Shown in pieces: positions 40,401 to 53,967 of a stretch of DNA of 64,000 nt. Each line of letters opens with the position of its first letter. Position 1 is the stretch's first letter. The translations under genes and the position numbers were made by a program. This DNA comes from Macquaria australasica (lineage: Eukaryota; Chordata; Actinopteri; Centrarchiformes; Percichthyidae), in the NCBI GenBank assembly GCA_005408345.1, contig SEMN01000496.1, forward strand, positions 62,001 to 126,000. Reading direction: 5' to 3'. The notes below the pieces were generated by a model. That model was not told the DNA's origin and made no database searches. It saw only the letters and a program-made list of their open reading frames with translations.

Positions 40401-41337
40401 ATTCAGTTTTTTCATATTGTAAAGAACATTAAAATGCTACTCAGAATGCCCACTCAGGATACTGAAGGTAGTATTACCTTTTATCTGTTAAAGAAGAGAA
40501 CATATGAAAAACACTTCAAGGTTGCATCAAACCACTACAGTGTAAATATTTTTTAAAAATGAGGGAGTCTGGATGAGCTCCCAAAGCTGGTGTGATACAG
40601 TATACTGTACTACTCTACAAACACTGCATTAGTCCTGATACTAATGAGTAAAAGTTGAAAATAGATTATTAAATATTAACATCTGTCTTTTGAAAATGGA
40701 TGGCATTTCTTCCTGTGTGACGACGAATCATTTTCATTTGCCTTAACACCACATTCCTCTCACTTATTTCAGTGTGTGCTCTGGTAACGACATCGACCTT
40801 CACAATGAGTTGAGAGTCACAGTGAGCGAGCTTCGCCCTCATTAGCAGCCTGCACTCGCTTTCGTCTCACCGGGGAAAGACAAGCAGAGGAGGACACGTC
40901 CTCCGAGGTGGATCGAGTGAGAGTGTCCCTGCACACTTTCTTTGTCCCCAAGCTCGTCCTTGTCCCTTCCTCTGAAGCCTGAGCAGGGACAAAAATGTCA
41001 GCAACATGAGGTGCCAGACAGGCCTTCGCCATCTCTGTGGGTTCTGGGTATTATTTTCTGCTCATTAGGAGGTATAACAAGATTTCACCCTTCTGCCTAA
41101 ATCAAGTAAAGGCTGTGTGATGATAGCCTCGGTGACCTTAAGGCTCCTAATGAATCTGACAGGACAGCATTCCTGCCTCCCCTATCTCTGTGTGTGTCCG
41201 ACAGTATTTGTCTGGTCTTGGTGGACATCCTGCCAGTGCTTCCTGGAATATATGTGGAGTGATGTGATGTGAAAAAGTAGCGGCGTAAACGTACATGGAA
41301 AGGTGGAGCTGAAAAAAAAACATTATCGAAAAATGGT
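37467..41337. other. Non-coding spacer between the two inverted repeat copies
   Basis: AT-rich sequence. A weak 8-bp stem (AGCCTGAG/CTCAGGCT) occurs at 38169-38207 next to an ATTTGCAT octamer (about 38220). A purine-rich dispersed-repeat-like stretch lies at 38665-38850. A GC-richer 71-codon minus frame at 40817-41032 has no recognisable domain. Confidence 0.45.
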
Positions 41338-41346
41338 AGAAGTGGT

Positions 41347-41857
41347 TGTTAGCCTGACATCACCAGACCTATTCACCAATGCGAATTAGCCTGGCACCTC
41401 TCAGTACAGTTCAATTTCCAAGGGGCGTTATCAACAGGCGCAGACCAAAATGACTCTGGACGCAACTAGATAGACCTGCAACCAATCAGAGCAATGAAAC
41501 GTGTGACGTAGTGCTCCTGTCGAAAGTGCGGCAAACACATCTTTCTTATCAACAAAAGCTTTAAGTGCAGTAGTTTGTTCTTCTTTTAGAGAAAATATAT
41601 CGTCCAGTTCGTTTAATACTGATGCGATAGCGGATTCAGAACATCAGCGGCAGCCATCTTGGTTGTTTACGATAATGCCTCGACAGCGCTCCTCTGTACA
41701 GTCATCATATCAAACCCGCCCCATGTTAGATAAACAGTTATAATTGGCCCGACCTGGGCCAGGTCAGCTGGAAATCAGACTGAACGTGAGGGGGACCAGA
41801 CGCATCTGCCAGAGCAAATAAAACATGAGCTCTCAGATTTGTCTGAATCCCAGGCCA
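41347..41857 (-). mobile_element. Helicase-fragment MITE, copy B, with 9-bp target duplication
   Basis: The element lies between perfect 9-bp direct repeats AGAAGTGGT at 41338-41346 and 41858-41866. It is the inverted partner of copy A. On the minus strand a frame runs open from about 41640 to a stop at 41431-41433. It includes SLKEEQTTALKAFVDKKDVF and then AALSTGA, which lines up with the helicase Q-motif region and the beginning of Walker A (consensus PTGxGKS). The lysine-serine of Walker A is lost where the sequence departs from the family. The start codon region (ATG complement at 41655-41657) is frame-shifted relative to copy A. The copy is non-coding in practice. Confidence 0.75.
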
Positions 41858-41866
41858 AGAAGTGGT

Positions 41867-42619
41867 AGAAACGTACAACAATTTTTATAGTTGCATTTAT
41901 CAACCACTATAAAATTGGCCACTAGAGGGCATAAGAAGTTGAACAAATGTTAAATTGAACATAGTGCAATAGGAATTGATTATTGAAAATGACATTTGTA
42001 TTTTTATTACACTGGCAGTGATTACATCAGAATCACAGCAATAAGGTGTACTACTTTGAAAAAATAAAAGGTTTTATAAAAAATTTTAAAAGACATTTGT
42101 GTTATGCGCGTCACTGATAACCCTCTTATAGTGCAAGTAGACAAGCTAGCAAAGCTACCAAAAAGACACCTTCAGCTGTCTCTGCCATTCACGAGACCCT
42201 CGCCTTGCAGCGTCTTACTGTAGTTAGTGTAAACGGGATACTCTTCTCAGATGTACCTTCACATAAAATTGTATCTTTTGTCCAACTTTCCTCTGGGAAT
42301 TTAGTCATGTTTTAGTTTTGGTAAAATATGACAACATTTGCCATGCCATTTTGTCAAACATGCTGTATCTAACCTTCTCCAATGTTAAAAGACTGCAAAA
42401 TATTAAGACTTTGAAGCTGTAGCTAGCCATTTGTCTTACTGAAAGCTCTGGATTTTGGTGTACATCAAACCCATTCACATAACCCATGTGCATCTGTGAT
42501 TTGTGATATGTAATGGGATCATGTTGTCTACCCAAATCTCAGGATGAGGTTGTTCATTTCCAGATTTGAATGTTTTGTAAATTGAAAAAGTGCTCATAGA
42601 AAACAACTGTTTTTCATTC
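41867..42619. other. Non-coding stretch, nothing recognised
   Basis: AT-rich sequence. TTGGCCACTAGAGGGC near 41917 resembles an old repeat edge. Confidence 0.45.
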
Positions 42620-42622
42620 TTA

Positions 42623-43048
42623 AGGCCTTTACACACCAGAGGCGTTTTTTTCATGCAATTAATTCGCACATCAATATATTTTTTGTTTTTGTCATGAGTA
42701 CTTTCACACAGATAGCGAATATTACGCGGCAAAAAAGCAGCATAACTTTTTTTGCGGAAAGCAGCCAGTTTTTCTGAGCTTTCGCTCAGAAAAGGCAAGT
42801 AAAGGCATCAACCAAGCACGCTGTGCTGAACAGACGTCACATCACAACTCCAGACCTGTTGATTGTTTGTGACACAAAAACTATCAAGACAATGAACTCA
42901 AGCACAACGTGTGGAGCAGCACCGCAGGATGCAGGATAGTGAGTAGATTATGTAGTTTACTTTTGGATGTAGTAGAGTAAATATTCGCAGGTGAGTATTT
43001 CACATTTTCATGTTGTTTATTTGTTACGTACCTGGTGTGTAAGGGCCT
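42623..43048. mobile_element. PIF/Harbinger-like MITE
   Basis: The left end AGGCCTTTACACACCAGAGG (from 42623) and the right end, read inward AGGCCCTTACACACCAGGTA (from 43048), are near-perfect inverted repeats. They are flanked by TTA at 42620-42622 and 43049-43051, fitting the 3-bp TWA duplication of Harbinger elements. The 426-bp interior has no transposase. A 107-codon minus frame over the left end (42475-42798) is chance. Confidence 0.7.
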
Positions 43049-44695
43049 TTATTCACCCCTTCTTACTTTTCAGGCTTGACATAATTTGGTTAAAACGATG
43101 AGCCCATTTACCGTTTGCACATTGTGTTTCTGATACAGTCTTCCATTTTCTGCCTAGATGTTTTGCACTGTGAGATGGGTCTGACAAAAGCAACGAGGAA
43201 GAAAGCAGAGCCAGAGTGTACGAAATTATCAGCATCCACAAGGCGATGCTGTGAGTGCTGCACTCTTCATCAGATCTGCACTCCAAAATGTCAAGCTTGC
43301 AGGTGTTGTATTCACACACCTTTGGAACATAATGCACTGTCCACTTCTATTATGTTGCTATTATGTTGGTCATATTATTATATAACTGCTGATGTATTTG
43401 AGGATTTCAAATAATTGTACTGACATGTTTTTCTGTTAATCAAATGTTGGATTAGGCTGTGTACGTGTCCCCAAACAGCAACTGAAGTCCATGGTTTTGA
43501 CACAATAACAACAACTCAACATTTTAGAAAGTTGGTGATGACCTTTAAGAGCTTTTTTTCTCCAACTTCATGTATTAAGTTTAGAAATGTCTTTTAAACT
43601 GACATATTGAGTTTAGAAATTCACTTAAGACTTTCTCTGGCACACCTGTGGCCCACACAAGTTCCCCGAAAGCCCACACAAGCTGTCGTTAAATATTAAT
43701 CAGTTCTATAAATGCAATATGAGGGCATAGCATGCAAACAAAGGAAAACCTCTGCTGTGTTCCAGATTGATCATTTTAATTAAACTGGCTTGGGGAGAAA
43801 GGCGCCTCAATGCATCATGGGGTGACTGGTTATTTGTTATCTGCAGTGAAAGCTTTGTCGTGGGCTGTGGTGTGTATGGAAATCCTTTTTTAACAGCTGA
43901 AACTGTGTAGATACCACTTTTTTGTACCACATGAAGTTCAGTGTCTGGAAGGTACATGTTTAGTGTGTCGTTCTTTGCTATTCCTCTGAAAGCACATTTT
44001 AAATTCCTAAAAAGTTTCTATAATGTTTGCTAGTTTGGCCTTTTTTCATGCAAGCCAGAACTATTTCTGTCTTCTTCTGGGAATCAGCCAAAATGAGTCA
44101 GCCCTGATCAAACATTTTATTTTTACCATCAGTGGTCCCATATCCTACTGAGGTTGACTGCAGTGCAGTGACAGCCTATTTGGTTTCACGCTGACATGAA
44201 TGGGGAGCGGAGGAAGATTTCATACAATCAAGAAGTAAAAAAAAAACAGAACCTGAGCGCTGATCCCAGGGCTGATTGCCTTTTATCATTTTGATTCAGC
44301 TGCTAAAATCTGCAGCCTGCTTTTGAGTGACCAACCAGGTGAAAATGTATTTCCTTCAGCTTCTCAGCCAGAATAAACGGCACCGAAGCATTTGGGATAT
44401 AATGGAATTTATATGTGCTCTCATGATTGCACAGAACTGCATGTGAATCAGCAACGCAACCCTTTGCTATATCCAACTTATATTGTAGGAAGATTTCATT
44501 AGTTTGAGATTCTGTGGGAATAAGAGAGTTGCTGATGTAATGTAAACTGTAGGGAAAATGAAGACTTTGTTTTTGTTGAAAATACAAAAGTTCAGGTTGG
44601 CAATTTGATTCCTTCACTGAATTTATTGTGTCAAGGCTTTTCGGGGGGGAAACACAAAGGGCACACAAAGCATAAATGAACCAAACTCAGAACTC
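43049..44695. other. Non-coding stretch, nothing recognised
   Basis: Short chance frames only (121 codons at 44303-44668 on the minus strand, no domain). Confidence 0.5.
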
Positions 44696-44696
44696 T

Positions 44697-44800
44697 TAAG
44701 GCCTGGTCACACCAGAAAATGCTACAGCGAAATGAATCCGTGCATCTTTGTGAAATATTTGTTTCTAAAAGCTTGGTAACGTACGCTACTCACAGGGCTA
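44697..44800 (+). repeat. Harbinger-like MITE end, partner not found
   Basis: TTA followed by AGGCCTGGTCACACCAGAAA resembles the terminus of the 42623 element and related fish MITEs. No matching right end was seen in the next 800 bases, so the boundary is arbitrary. Confidence 0.4.
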
Positions 44801-46359
44801 CTGCTACTGCTGTAGCTGACAAGCTAACCGCTAACTCACTAGTCAGTCACAATAGCTTGTGGAGCTTTTCTCTTTTTTTTCTACTGCTCTTGCCCCTTGC
44901 ATTTTGTTCACCATTGTACACCATTTCGTTCAAAAAAACGTATTGAAGAGGAAAAATAAAGCTCTCAGAGCTGCTAATCTTGCTAATGGTCAGTTAGGAA
45001 ACTCTTAGCTTAGCACGGTCGCTAATTGGTCAATAAGTTCACACAGTTTATTTAAAAGAGGTATTTGTACCATGTCTCATAACTGTGTGTAAACCATGTC
45101 TGTGTTGAAGAGCCGTTTATAGGCTACTCCAGCTGAAGAGGGTTAAATAAAAGTGGATGGTGCAACACAGCTAATAAGCTACATTAGCCTCTTCCTTTTG
45201 GACTCTCTGGCTGTCGGGTCAAAGTTCACCAAACTTAAACATAAAGCGAAACATTTGTGGGGATTTATTTTTCCTTTGCAGACGAATCCACAAATCGCCA
45301 TTTTAAATACTGGTGGCAATACTGGTGCATACTGTGGCCAGGCAGTCTCAGTCAGACAATATATACATATTGGGCATATAACATTTTCAGCTTTCAATTT
45401 TACATTCAAAGCTCCCCTCCAAGGTCAGACCCTGAATATTTTCCTGCCAGGCCATTAAAGAGTGAACACCACCATGGAGAAAGTAGATTGGTAGAATAAA
45501 TTTAGTTACCATCATTGAGAAAGTACATAGGTAAATCACTATGAATAAAGTTTTCAATCATTCTTAAAATATGAGAAGCTGCTGCAGAACGTTTGTCAAA
45601 ACTTGGCAAGACTTTCATGTCATTTCTCCAAACGACATATCGGATAAGTCTGAGAAAATCTAGTTGCACTGCCTCATCCTGTACAGCTGTTTATTTTTGT
45701 TCATTTTGTTCTCTTGTGTCTGAGTTTGGCTCAGTCCCTGAAGCGTTTCCCTTCAGAAGATGAGATGTCTGATCCACCATGACACAGCAACAGTGTCTTA
45801 GTGAACTTAGAGTGAACCTACTGTAGGCAAAAATCTTCAACAGCATCTGAGATACGAGAGGAAACTCTCTGAGCACTACAATATTTATATGGTAGCACTT
45901 TAACTGCATCAAATACTTTAGTCATGGGAAAGAAAGATTAACATTGTTCACTCAGAGAAGACGATCAAGAGTTCAACTGAAAAGTAAAACTAATATAACT
46001 TCTTCTTTTGGTTTTTTTGGTGATTTTCATAGAAAGTTGGATTAGGAGAAGTTGTTGAGTGACATTTGGAAAGCCGAGGTCTTTCAGCACTACAATTTTT
46101 CTTTAGCACTTAATTTCCCACATCACCCATATTACAAGCAACCAATATTGAGGAGTCCAAAAGGTCAGAGCTGAAGTGTCTTATCTATAGGGAAAAAGTT
46201 CTTTTTTCTGATTGGCTGACAGGTGAGAATTAAAATTGTACAAAAAGCCGCCATTCGGCATCAGTGTGCAAGGTATATTAAATTAGAGTTAACCATAGCA
46301 ATAGTACTGAAAAAGACCTACAGTAAACAATTAACATTTTTCACAATTATATTTTTTCC
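44801..46359. other. Non-coding stretch, nothing recognised
   Basis: AT-rich sequence with only short chance frames (101 codons at 45153-45458). Confidence 0.5.
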
Positions 46360-46620
46360 ACCAACATGGAACAGGCGCCATTCCGGTTCGCCCACCTAAT
46401 TTTCAATACTCACAGCTAATCAATGCAATCCTCCATTTTGCCACTATTGTTTACTTCTGTTGTGCATTGTGCAACGCCCTCCGTTGATGACGCATCCTTG
46501 ATTACAATGGTTCCGCTCAAAACTGGTGGAAACATTGGTGGTTCACTAGATAGCACCAAGGTTCCAAGGTAGTCCACCAGTTTTAGGTAAAGCCAGTTAA
46601 AGTAAAGCCAGCACTGAAAC
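46360..46620. repeat. Dispersed repeat candidate (GGTTCC-type)
   Basis: The segment from CCACCAACATGGAACAGGCG to AGCACCAAGGTTCCAAGG includes CGGTTCGCCCACCTAATTTT and GGAAACATTGGTGGTT. It is more GC- and CpG-containing than its flanks and resembles a fish DNA-transposon-derived repeat from memory. Termini are unresolved. Confidence 0.35.
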
Positions 46621-49600
46621 CTAAAAGACAGCAGTGCAGATTAAAGACAGTCATTACAACACCCACCTCTAAAACTAAATGTACTCTCTGTGTTCCTGGA
46701 TTTGCGCCCTGCACCAACACTATTCTAGTCTGCTATACATGGTTAGTCACTCCCTCCATGTTTTCCATGCTTTGTGTATCTGGGTAAACCCTATAAAATA
46801 TTTATTATGTAAACAGCACCTAGCTTTGCCTTCTTGCATGTATGTTTTTGCCTTCATTGTTCCAAATGAAATATTCATGCAATATATTAACCTGCAGCTG
46901 CTTATTCGTGCTAATTTCTTTCTAATGCCATGGATGTGAGAACCACTACCATGAAATGGCACCAAAGAAACAGAGCAAAATTTTATTGACTCATGTGGAA
47001 TTCTGGCAGAAAATGTTGCACATTTACAGAAATGCTGATGAATGTGCATTTTCATTAATAAATAAATGAATGAATTAATGAATCATAGAAGAAGGCAACA
47101 ATGAGGGACAGGGGACAGTTTTTGATCATTAACTGCACAAGACATTAGGAGCAATAAAGATGCACTCTGTTGGGGTCATTGACCCAATATCGTAACACAG
47201 AATCGCAAAATTGTGTTTCTGAGGTTTTATAATGAGGTTTTAATTGAAGATAGAAGTTGCATTTCGAGGGATTCTGCAGGATACAATATACTAATAACTG
47301 TGATTTGAACTGTAATTTATATTGTGGTTAGTTTTAACTATGCAGCTTTGTAGCTTTACAGAGTTTTTAGCCTCTTTAGGCTCATTGTTTTGGTTCATCG
47401 TCCCTTACATCAACTAATTGGCTTTTTCTTTGCTTCTTATTTGTCTTTCTTATCTTCCTCTTTCAGTGAACTTCCTTAATTAAACCACAACATCTAATGT
47501 AAACATGTTTGGAAATAACCGTCATGCCATCATTCCCCTTAGCAAAGTCTAAAGATTTGTAGACATAAAATGTGGAGGAAGGGCTCCAAGAAACCCTGAC
47601 TCCTCACAGGCTTATCAGGAACACACTTCAAAGTTTGAGTCCATAAGAGCAGAAATTGGGACCAGGCCATTGTTGGCAAACCACAAAATGAGACATGAGA
47701 CTATCTTGCTTAGCTAACTTAGCATAACGGATTGATAATGTACTGCACTGAGAACTGATATTAACAAGCTTCAGTTCCTCCCGTCTCACCAGCCTGTGAG
47801 TGTGCATGCTGTGGAAGCTCCCTGCAGAAATGATGATTCTTGTGCAGCCCACAATAAGTGATGACTCGTCATCGCTCCAACAAAAGGACCTATTCAGAGA
47901 CTCCCACAAGAGCATTAGATTTTACCAAACCCTCTCTTTCACTTCAAGACAAGGAGCCAATTACACACCCCTCATACACTTCTAATAAACATCACCCCCG
48001 CGCCACACCCCACGCTCAACACACAAGGGTGAAAAATTGGTTGTTTATCAAATGCCTCTCAAGTCTGTGGATGTTTGCGGGTGGAGGAGAGGAGAGGAGG
48101 AGAGTGAGCGGGTTTCTCCCAGTGGCCCAGAGACATATCAATATAATCATGTGCTTGTACTCTTGTTGCAAAATTGGTCTTAAGAAACTTTGGGGAATGG
48201 AACAAAATGACTTAAAATAACATGTTCTTTGACATGGGGGGGGGGGGCTACCTGTGACATTTTCCCCCTGAGTGTCCAAGTGGCCTTTTCTAACCTCTTA
48301 AACCCCACAGACCTGCCGGTGGAGTTGTGTCATTACAAACTCATGCTGTGCAGCCAAAATAGTTCAAAATCTAGAGAGATCCCAGCGTTTCCACTGATAC
48401 CAAATATGCCAGGCTGAATTAAGGGGGACTGTGTATAAAATAATAAGATATTTCCATTTGATACAATGGTGCAGCCATAAATAACAGGGAGTACTGGGTT
48501 TGAATATTTTACTGAATGTAAATATCAAGCTGATTAGGAAAACAATATACTCTCGGATAGTGTGGAATAAGATGATTTTTCCTCCCTTAAAGCTTCTTAA
48601 AGGGAAACTAAAGAGGAAACTGCATATTAAGGGGTTGAAAAACCAGAATATATCTATACCCTAATCTAATGAGATCCTTACATGCTTAATTTTCACCCGA
48701 AGTCTCAAGTTCTTTTCTTTTTTTTCCTCAAATGACACTCTAATACCACTTTAGGACTAAATGAACCCATAATATAGCCCTAACCCCGAATCTTACCCTT
48801 TGAGAGTCTGTGCGTGCCACATTATTCATGTCCTCAACACAATTTCAACCATGAAAATCGGTTAAAAGCTCCAGAAAAAGCTTGTAAGTGGACCTTGAGT
48901 TAGTATTATTCTGTCAAACTATTAATTTCAAGGTCAATAATGTGTCTTGTCTTCATTCATTCTGATTTCCTAAACTTTTGAGATTGTTTCTCATTGAATG
49001 CCTTGTTGTACCAGTGAACACCAAGTTCAGGCTGCAACAAAAAACTGAGGGGTTTCATTTCTTTATTCCTACTAGAGAAATTGTAACACTAACAAGATGT
49101 TTAAATAATTATAAAAAAATATACATTTATTGAATGGGTTTAGTGATTTATTTTTATATTTTTTGATTGCAGGGTTTATCCTTACCAGTTCACATAAACC
49201 AAAGTTACAAAGATTATTCTTTAAGATTGCTCTCTTCCACACAGATGATCCATAAGTAATGGTTAGTCAAAGACCTGCATTTCCTTTCTGTCAATCTGTA
49301 AAAGACGCTCCCTTTAAAATTGTCATTATGTCAGTTTGGAACCACAACAAGGTTGTGTTTGTTCGTTTTTTCCCCATTCAGCTTCATGGACCATTACATT
49401 GCACCTATTTCTGGATTGACAGTGTTTTTGAACGCTTAATTAACTTTTGTTCCCCATCTACTTACCAAAACAACATTAGGTAGTTTGACTGAAGTTTGAA
49501 AAATGATGATGAATCTTTTAAAATGTAATTTATCATGGTCATTAGTGACTTATTAGTGGAAAATGATACTTCATCTTCCATGGTCACTCTTCAAAATACA

Positions 49601-51374
49601 GCTAGCTAACAAGAGTAAGGAAGGTTCCATGATGATATTCAATTTACGTCTTCTTTAGTAAAATCATTTTCCATCTACAGATACAATTATCTGTTTTTGA
49701 AATACTGACAGTTTTCGAGAACATTGCATGTCAACAATAATACACTGTTGATGCTGTATCCTCTGATTCCAGCCGACATTTTCCCTCTCTGTCATGATGC
49801 ATCACCACATCTGTCGTCCATTCACATGTGAATTATACAGACACCCTCCCGCCGCTGAGCCCATTCAACATCATAATCACAGTTCCTCTCAGCAGCCCAT
49901 TTCCTACCATGGAACATTATTACCCATGATTCATTTCCTCATCATTAAGAGCTGTGGCTGTATGGCCAAATGTAAAAAAAATGATGATAATGGAAAGAAA
50001 TTGAGCAAATACGTATTACTGAGATCACCCTATACATATCTGTCTACAGATGATTATCTAATACTGTGCTGACCCCTGTAGAGGAGGGGGTTATGTGAGC
50101 GTGCAGAATTTGATTGTAAAATTAATGATAATTTCACCAATGTGCAACACTGCACTCCCATGTTTGACCCAGAAATAATACTGGTAGAAACCAGGGAGGG
50201 AAAAATGGATTCGTGAACACTGAACATGATAGATGGAGTGCAGTTAACGAAAGAAGGTGGTTTCTGTGTCACTGGGCTTCTTTTCTCAAGATGACAAGTC
50301 CATAGGACCTCAGAAGAGGTTCAAATCCAAAGTATAATATGCAGGAGGAGTTGATAACAAAAGACCACCTGAGAAATACATGGCAGGAAGCCACACAAAA
50401 ATGCAGTTCAGAAAAACCTGCAAGAATATATAGAAAGAACTGAAAGATGCTCTTCACACAAAACCAGTGGAAACCAGCCTGCTGGAGGGATGTCCTCAAT
50501 TATGTCTCTATTTATCATGATGTGAGGCATCTCTATAGGGATACATGCTGAGTATTTCCTGCCTGACATCAGAACTGAAAGGCGTTACACACCTAGAGTA
50601 CGTTACACCTACATAGGTGTTTTCACTTACTTGGCCTGGTAAGACCTTTTCTACTTTCAGGCAGGACAGGAAATAGTGTGCTGTGTTGTAAACATAAACT
50701 GTGGGAATCAGCATGGCTAGCTGGTTAACAACAGCATTCCACACGTTTTTAAATTATAGAAAACATTAGAGAGCCTTGTGATCTTCAGATTCAGCTGTGA
50801 AGACACAAAGCAAACAAGCCTGGATTCATTTACAGCCATAAGAGAATACATCTTGCCTCTGACTCATTGAAATGAACGGGGAGTGAATTTGTCTTCAGAA
50901 CTGAGTGGACATGTAAAGATGTGCTTGATTGCCAACTTCTTCACTTTCCTGTTAGTTCTTATTAATGTGATTACCAATCCCACCTACTGTATCTTCTTCA
51001 TGGCCTTCATTATTCTCCTGCCTCGTTTTATGGGGATTATCTACTTTAACACATTTCAACATATAACTTTAGTTCAAACTTTAAGCTAATGTATGTATTC
51101 AGATTTATCATGTGTTCCATTCTTTATTTAAAAAATCACCTTTTTCATTTTCTCATTGAAATTAATGGGCAGAATGTTTAAACTTGCCTTATTTTATTTA
51201 AACCTTTTCACCCCCTTAATAGTCACAACCCTTTACACTTTCTCACATTAGTTCAGCTTTTTTAAATCTTCTTTTTTTTTTTTTTTAGTAATAACAGTTT
51301 GTTTTGAGTTTATAGTAGTTGTGTAATGTTCTGGTCAGAGACCTTTCTTAACTTCTCAGCTATTCAGTCTAATG

Positions 51375-51375
<1 letters not shown>
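46621..51375. other. Non-coding stretch, nothing recognised
   Basis: AT-rich sequence. It includes a 12-base G run at 48236-48247 and a GGAGAGGAGAGGAGGAGAG run near 48085-48105. Frames of up to 120 codons lack domains. Confidence 0.5.

Positions 51376-51428
<53 letters not shown>
51376..51428. repeat. AT microsatellite
   Basis: About 26 uninterrupted AT units. Confidence 0.9.
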
Positions 51429-51432
<4 letters not shown>

Positions 51433-53936
51433 TAAAAGATTCAGCTCCTCTTCCTCCGACAGTTGTCACACTTCATACACAATTTAAACACCAAAAGGTT
51501 CACAAACTTTACATCTCTCACACAATGTAACTAAGAACATACATAAAGTATCTTATGCTATGAGCTTTAACCAACAGAAGTCATCCAAACATCTCATAAT
51601 CTCCAATTTTATCTGAGCCTTAAGATTAGCCCTAAAAACACAAATTAAGGCAGTTTTACAGTAACTTGTGATATATTTTATACATTTTCAATACTGTGCA
51701 TATATACAGGTATATCAATATCTTCAGCAAAGCTTTCTGCATTTCATAACAAAAGAAAATCAGCAGTACAGGACTTATATTTTCTGAGTGTACCATTTGT
51801 CAGTCCGTGGTCTGAAACACAGCTGACTATGTTTGGCTGATTAGACATCAGCACTCTCTGGCAGTTCCTCTTTCTTAGCTGCTAACGTGTCAAAGTCTTT
51901 GTCTTTTCTTACTGCTCCAGCTGCTCCGTCACTCACAACTTTTAGCAATGCATTTCAGCTCCCAGCAATCACATCATATTTTCTTCACTAGCTGGTACTT
52001 GGACTTTGGTGCACTCACGTAATTCCAAACATAGCTTCACCTTACATGAATCTAAGGTCTAATCAGCCAGAATAACTGAAAACACCTATGTGGGTGTGCA
52101 GGGCCTGATGAATGGCAAAAATATCTTTAACTTCACCATAACATCCACGTTTGTTGTTGTTGTTGTTGTTCTGATATCGCTACGAATCTGCACTGAAATG
52201 ACAGCTGACAGCAAGTGAGAGGAGAACAGATTTAAAGTTTGACAGCAGCAATGTGATTGGCTTATGGAGGCAAAATCTGGTTGGATAAGTGAGAGAGTAA
52301 ACGCCTATAATCAGCTGATTAAGAGAAGCAGAGAGATGCGAATGAATAAGGCATAAAGGTAGTCTTCCTGATTGAACTTACGCTGAGCTTCATAAAGGGT
52401 GCAATGTAGTGGTCAGTGTGCTCAGAGTTTGATTTCGATTGCTGCTGCTCCAATTGGAAAGAATAGCACCTCGCATGATTTTGTTGCTAAGCACAATTAC
52501 CCAAAATCTATGTTTATGTTGCAAGGCAACATTGGATGGCTGTTCTGTACAACACATTGCTTAGAAGCATTAACAAATACCGGAGTATTGCTGCCTCCAA
52601 TGGTAAGACATTTTTGTAGAATGATGGTTCTGGTACCAAGTCAGAGAGGCGTACCTTCAGACATTAATTATGGCCTCAAAATGTGGTTTCAGCCCCATTG
52701 CCATAATCATGCTGAAAATGACCTCGCGGTAGACAAATCATCCAATCCCACTGAAATGAAGGAGCATGTACCAACTCACTGCACTCACTGTTTCTGTAGC
52801 TTTGCCTTTGGGCTATAGTGAGCTGTCAGACTTAAGAGGTGATGGAGTACAACTGCTACATTTCTAGAGTTGATTGCAAATCTGATTCCAATTGCAGGAG
52901 TTGCTGAGATTGACTTATTGACTCAGCAACTAAAAGGTTAAGCTGCTGTAGCTCTCTTTTTGAGAGAGTAACCTAAAACCAACTTGTGTAAATTCAAGAA
53001 ATATCATCATGTTGTAAGAGCAACAATAAATTTGATGTTTTCAGGCTTCTTCTCCTCCATACCATTGAATCCATACTTGCTCTGCAGGCTGTCTACCCAC
53101 ATCTGTGACTCAACTGTAAAGCCACTACAAGAATTTGATACTACATTTCTGTTTGGATCTGCCGGGCTTCGTACTTCATCCTCTGTAATAAATATAAGAG
53201 CTCACAAAGACTTTGGATTCTGCTGAGGTGGAGGATAGCACCTCACCATGGATTGGATTGTTTTCCGAAAACTGGGATGTCTCTATCTCAACGAGGCCTT
53301 TGGGTGGCATATGATGGCCCAGTTGAACAATTTGGTTTTATTATGAAAAAACATCCAAAACTACGGGGCAGCACTTCATGGTGAGCAATTTAATAATGCA
53401 AGCTCAGTCATTGTGAATGCATATTAATAAAGCTTAAATTCCTCCAGGTGTACACACAATAAAAAGCAACAACACCAAAGGGACTGAGATAACAGGAATT
53501 ATTTGTCAGTAATTATCTTTGGTAAAGTGTCAGTTTATGTATATTGACTATTGGCTTCATTGGCAGATTCTGTAACAGCTCCATGTAATTTTCTAATTAT
53601 TTTTGGGTTTAGTTGAAATAATCATAATGTGGGCACCAAACCTGTTCCCCACAGTCACCACCTATCCAGGGATTAACATTAGGTCCCCACAAGGTTATCC
53701 ATCCATATTATCCTCTGGGGAAATTTGTGGGCTGAGCACAGATCAGCAGCCACGCAAGGGAATATATGCAATACCTTAACGGCGTCTTGCAGGCTTCTCA
53801 TGTTGATTTATAGGCTACCTCACCACTTAAACGCACAGATCAGCTGTGACAGGTCAGTGGGGATCCTCTGATGTCGGTGAGTCAGTGCAGGCATTACTGC
53901 TCCTCCTGCACTGATAACCAAAGACGTACCACCAAC

Positions 53937-53938
<2 letters not shown>
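51429..53938. other. Non-coding stretch, nothing recognised
   Basis: A TTG trinucleotide run lies at 52150-52170. A 139-codon plus frame (52399-52818) has no recognisable domain. Confidence 0.5.

Positions 53939-53939
<1 letters not shown>

Positions 53940-53966
<27 letters not shown>
53940..53966. repeat. GT microsatellite
   Basis: About 13 GT units. A second, shorter GT run lies at about 54088-54106. Confidence 0.9.

Positions 53967-53967
<1 letters not shown>

Noticed and set aside
40817..41032. GC-richer 71-codon minus-strand frame
   Set aside because: Composition is gene-like but no family is recognised and no splice context supports it.
52399..52818. 139-codon plus-strand frame
   Set aside because: No domain recognised; Cys/His spacing does not fit a known finger. 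Treated as chance, although a protein search would settle it.
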